Of a stretch of 5,227 bases of DNA, positions 5,004 through 5,227 are shown in pieces. Numbering within the stretch: the stretch's first letter is position 1; each line of letters begins with the position of its first letter. The DNA comes from a bacterium (GTDB lineage Bacteria; Actinomycetota; Thermoleophilia; Solirubrobacterales; 70-9): NCBI GenBank assembly GCA_002919115.1, contig PKER01000292.1:1-5227 (forward strand), read 5' to 3'. The notes under the pieces were generated by a model that had not been told where the DNA came from, did no database searches, and saw only the letters and a program-made list of their open reading frames with translations. A program made the position numbers and the translations under genes.

Positions 5004-5012
5004 CAGCCGCCG

Positions 5013-5227
5013 ATGAGCCCCCTGGTTCCGATGGTCGTTGAGCAGACGTCGCGCGGCGAGCGCGCGTTCGACATCTACTCGCGCCTGCTCAACGAGCGGA
5101 TCGTCTTCCTCGGGACCCCGATCAACGACGACATCGCCAACCTCGTCGTCGCGCAGCTCATCCACCTGGAGTCCGAGGACCCCGACAAGGACATCTCCAT
5201 GTACATCAACTCGCCGGGCGGGTCGGT
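5013..5227 (+). CDS. clpP: ClpP protease subunit, N-terminal part (cut by window end)
   Basis: ClpP is the serine protease core of the Clp machinery; heptameric rings dock with ClpX or ClpC/ClpA unfoldases. The 71 complete codons seen match the family start closely: LVPMVVEQTSRGERAFDIYS (4-23), then RLLNERIVFLG, with the axial-loop and hydrophobic-pocket region, and YINSPGGS (64-71), the conserved glycine loop that helps form the oxyanion hole. The catalytic Ser, His and Asp lie beyond the window. ATG 5013 is preferred over the in-frame ATG at 5031 because E. coli ClpP likewise has LVPMVIEQTSRGER near its processed N-terminus. Actinobacteria often encode two ClpP subunits; which one this is cannot be told from this part. 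It probably belongs to a clpP-(clpP2)-clpX cluster continuing to the right. Confidence 0.95.
   Translation, partial: MSPLVPMVVEQTSRGERAFDIYSRLLNERIVFLGTPINDDIANLVVAQLIHLESEDPDKDISMYINSPGGS

Larger units (their letters stand above)
4870..5012. promoter_or_regulatory. divergent intergenic promoter region
   Basis: This 143-nt region separates two divergently transcribed genes and must hold both promoters. It contains an AT-richer patch (TTGAACTTTTCTT, 4941-4953), unusual for this window. On the minus strand TATGAA (4914-4909) is a weak -10 candidate for the secreted gene, without a good -35. An inverted repeat GGCGC/GCGCC (4922-4926 and 4934-4938) and a short dyad CGGT-T-ACCG (4888-4896) could be leader structure or operator sites. 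None can be assigned to a known regulator. Confidence 0.5.

Noticed and set aside
5031..5033. ClpP start at the second in-frame ATG
   Set aside because: The LVPMV segment before and around it is conserved in ClpP, and the promoter-like hexamer is better spaced for ATG 5013.
1..5227. CRISPR arrays, tRNA or rRNA genes, insertion sequences, phage attachment sites
   Set aside because: I saw no regularly spaced repeats, transposase motifs, flanking inverted repeats or cloverleaf signatures on either strand.

Overview
This is a GC-rich window with strong G/C preference at third codon positions and GTG and TTG starts alongside ATG. It most resembles a high-GC actinobacterium, and I suspect class Thermoleophilia (Solirubrobacterales and relatives). 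Grounds are the actinobacterial-type N-terminus of the first protein, the Lys/Arg-rich C-terminal module of the secreted protein, the tig/clpP neighbourhood and several starts that look leaderless. The taxon is an inference from family memory; no search was run.

Layout, left to right. 1-190: no convincing gene; two strong GC hairpins, then a leader with a Shine-Dalgarno. 191-751 (+): a short protein whose first ~49 residues look like the start of an actinobacterial 6-pyruvoyl/6-carboxytetrahydropterin synthase and whose remainder looks like a RelA/SpoT-type HD domain lacking its first helices. This apparent chimera is the oddest gene here. 768-2270 (+): a polytopic membrane protein fused to a spermidine-synthase-like Rossmann domain. 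2273-2404 (+): a 43-aa hydrophobic microprotein with an excellent Shine-Dalgarno inside the end of the previous gene. 2418-3824 (+): trigger factor (tig) with an extra acidic tail carrying two LWTP motifs. A 49-nt hairpin covers its stop codon. 3850-4869 (-): a secreted protein with a signal peptide, a beta-rich module and a very basic C-terminus. 4870-5012: a divergent promoter region. 5013 to the window end (+): the N-terminal part of ClpP.

How the genes fit together. Trigger factor (nascent-chain chaperone) and ClpP (protease core) form a familiar proteostasis neighbourhood, often tig-clpP-clpX. Here an oppositely oriented secreted-protein gene separates them, so clpP must use its own promoter. 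The first three genes are packed head to tail (gaps of 16 and 2 nt) and end 13 nt before tig. Two translation styles alternate: the genes at 191, 2273 and 4869(-) have clear Shine-Dalgarno sequences, while those at 768, 2418 and 5013 have little or none and instead carry a TAnnnT hexamer 9-13 nt before the start, as expected for leaderless or near-leaderless mRNAs. No mobile element, CRISPR array, tRNA or rRNA was seen. The best candidates for something undescribed are the PTPS/HD chimera, the microprotein, the LWTP tail of trigger factor and the secreted protein inserted between tig and clpP.
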